Origin: Burkholderiales bacterium
GTDB lineage: Bacteria > Pseudomonadota > Gammaproteobacteria > Burkholderiales > Burkholderiaceae_D
Length of the DNA stretch: 5,669 bases
Direction of reading: 5' to 3'
Assembly (NCBI GenBank): GCA_016197345.1
Contig: JACPVY010000174.1
Coordinates: 1 to 5,669, forward strand
Positions 5,226 to 5,669 of the stretch are shown in pieces. The translations under genes and the position numbers were made by a program. The notes under the pieces were generated by a model. That model was not told the origin of the DNA and ran no database searches. It saw nothing but the letters and a program-made list of their open reading frames with translations. How positions within the stretch are numbered: the stretch's first letter is position 1; each line of letters opens with the position of its first letter.

Positions 5226-5669
5226 ATGAACGCCGTACTCAAACCCGCACAAGATTACTTCGTCAAAGACATCACCTTGGCCGAATGGGGCCACAAAGAA
5301 ATTCGCATTGCTGAAACCGAAATGCCAGGCTTGATGGCGATCCGTGAAGAATTCGCTGCTAGCCAGCCTTTGAAAGGCGCGCGCATCACCGGTTCTATCC
5401 ACATGACGATTCAAACCGCCGTGTTGATCCAAACGCTAGAAGCGCTGGGCGCAAAAGTGCGCTGGGCTTCTTGCAACATCTATTCGACCCAAGATCACGC
5501 TGCTGCTGCTATCGCCGATAAAGGCACGCCAGTGTTCGCATTCAAAGGCGAAAACTTGGATGACTACTGGGAATTCACCCACCGCATTTTTGAATGGCCA
5601 AACGACGTTGAAGGCCGCCCTGTGTATTCCAACATGATTTTGGATGACGGCGGCGATGCAACGCTGTTG
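5226..5669 (+). CDS. ahcY: Adenosylhomocysteinase, N-terminal part (3' end cut off by the window)
   Basis: AhcY (SahH) hydrolyses S-adenosylhomocysteine to adenosine and homocysteine in the cytosol, using bound NAD. It relieves product inhibition of methyltransferases and returns homocysteine to the methionine cycle. The first 148 codons are visible of roughly 470-480 in betaproteobacteria. Recognisable blocks are [17 protein letters not shown] at the N-terminus, [21 protein letters not shown] with substrate-binding His59 and Thr61, [37 protein letters not shown], and [11 protein letters not shown] around 136-146 with the conserved aspartates. The NAD-binding domain would lie beyond the window. 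The start is the ATG at 5226, with a near-perfect AAGGAGG Shine-Dalgarno (5214-5220) 5 nt upstream. Expression is very likely controlled by the SAH riboswitch directly upstream. In related bacteria metF often follows, which cannot be seen here. Confidence 0.98.
   Translation, partial: MNAVLKPAQDYFVKDITLAEWGHKEIRIAETEMPGLMAIREEFAASQPLKGARITGSIHMTIQTAVLIQTLEALGAKVRWASCNIYSTQDHAAAAIADKGTPVFAFKGENLDDYWEFTHRIFEWPNDVEGRPVYSNMILDDGGDATLL

Overview
The window looks like core chromosome of a betaproteobacterium, most likely Burkholderiales and plausibly Oxalobacteraceae. This rests on the gene order dapF / lpxL / lpxL facing away from metK, an SAH riboswitch in front of ahcY, and protein sequences typical of that group, in moderate-GC DNA (roughly 50-55% by eye). 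The placement comes from recognition only; no search was run.

Left third, minus strand (1-2206): a compact envelope operon of two LpxL/HtrB-type lipid A acyltransferase paralogues, joined by an ATGA overlap, then dapF (diaminopimelate epimerase), whose 3' part lies beyond the window start. Middle, plus strand: metK (S-adenosylmethionine synthetase, 2387-3550) ending in a strong intrinsic terminator, then an exported M14 zinc carboxypeptidase resembling murein peptide amidase MpaA (3633-4700). Right end: a 525-bp intergenic region followed by the first 148 codons of ahcY (S-adenosylhomocysteine hydrolase), which continues past the window.

The most interesting content is in the leaders. The metK leader (about 2262-2327) matches the SAM-II riboswitch architecture: a P1 stem, a conserved UUAACC-type loop, a GCUAAA motif and two pseudoknot pairings. 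It sits directly downstream of a good sigma-70 promoter. The ahcY leader (5122-5189) is a clear SAH riboswitch directly after an extended -10 promoter. The enzyme that makes SAM and the enzyme that clears SAH, 1.7 kb apart, would thus each be sensed by a different RNA, presumably with opposite outcomes: SAM lowering metK, SAH raising ahcY. A further 7-bp pairing competes with P1 of the metK aptamer and may be part of its switching mechanism.

The intergenic region between the M14 gene and ahcY holds a non-coding, MITE-like imperfect inverted repeat of about 275 bp. Each arm carries a perfect REP-type hairpin (GGTGGGC...GCCCACC). Between this element and the ahcY promoter are two A6 tracts exactly 22 bp apart, a possible curved-DNA or UP element. 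DapF and the MpaA-like enzyme are both tied to meso-diaminopimelate and peptidoglycan, and the LpxL pair to lipid A, so the locus combines envelope and methyl-cycle functions.
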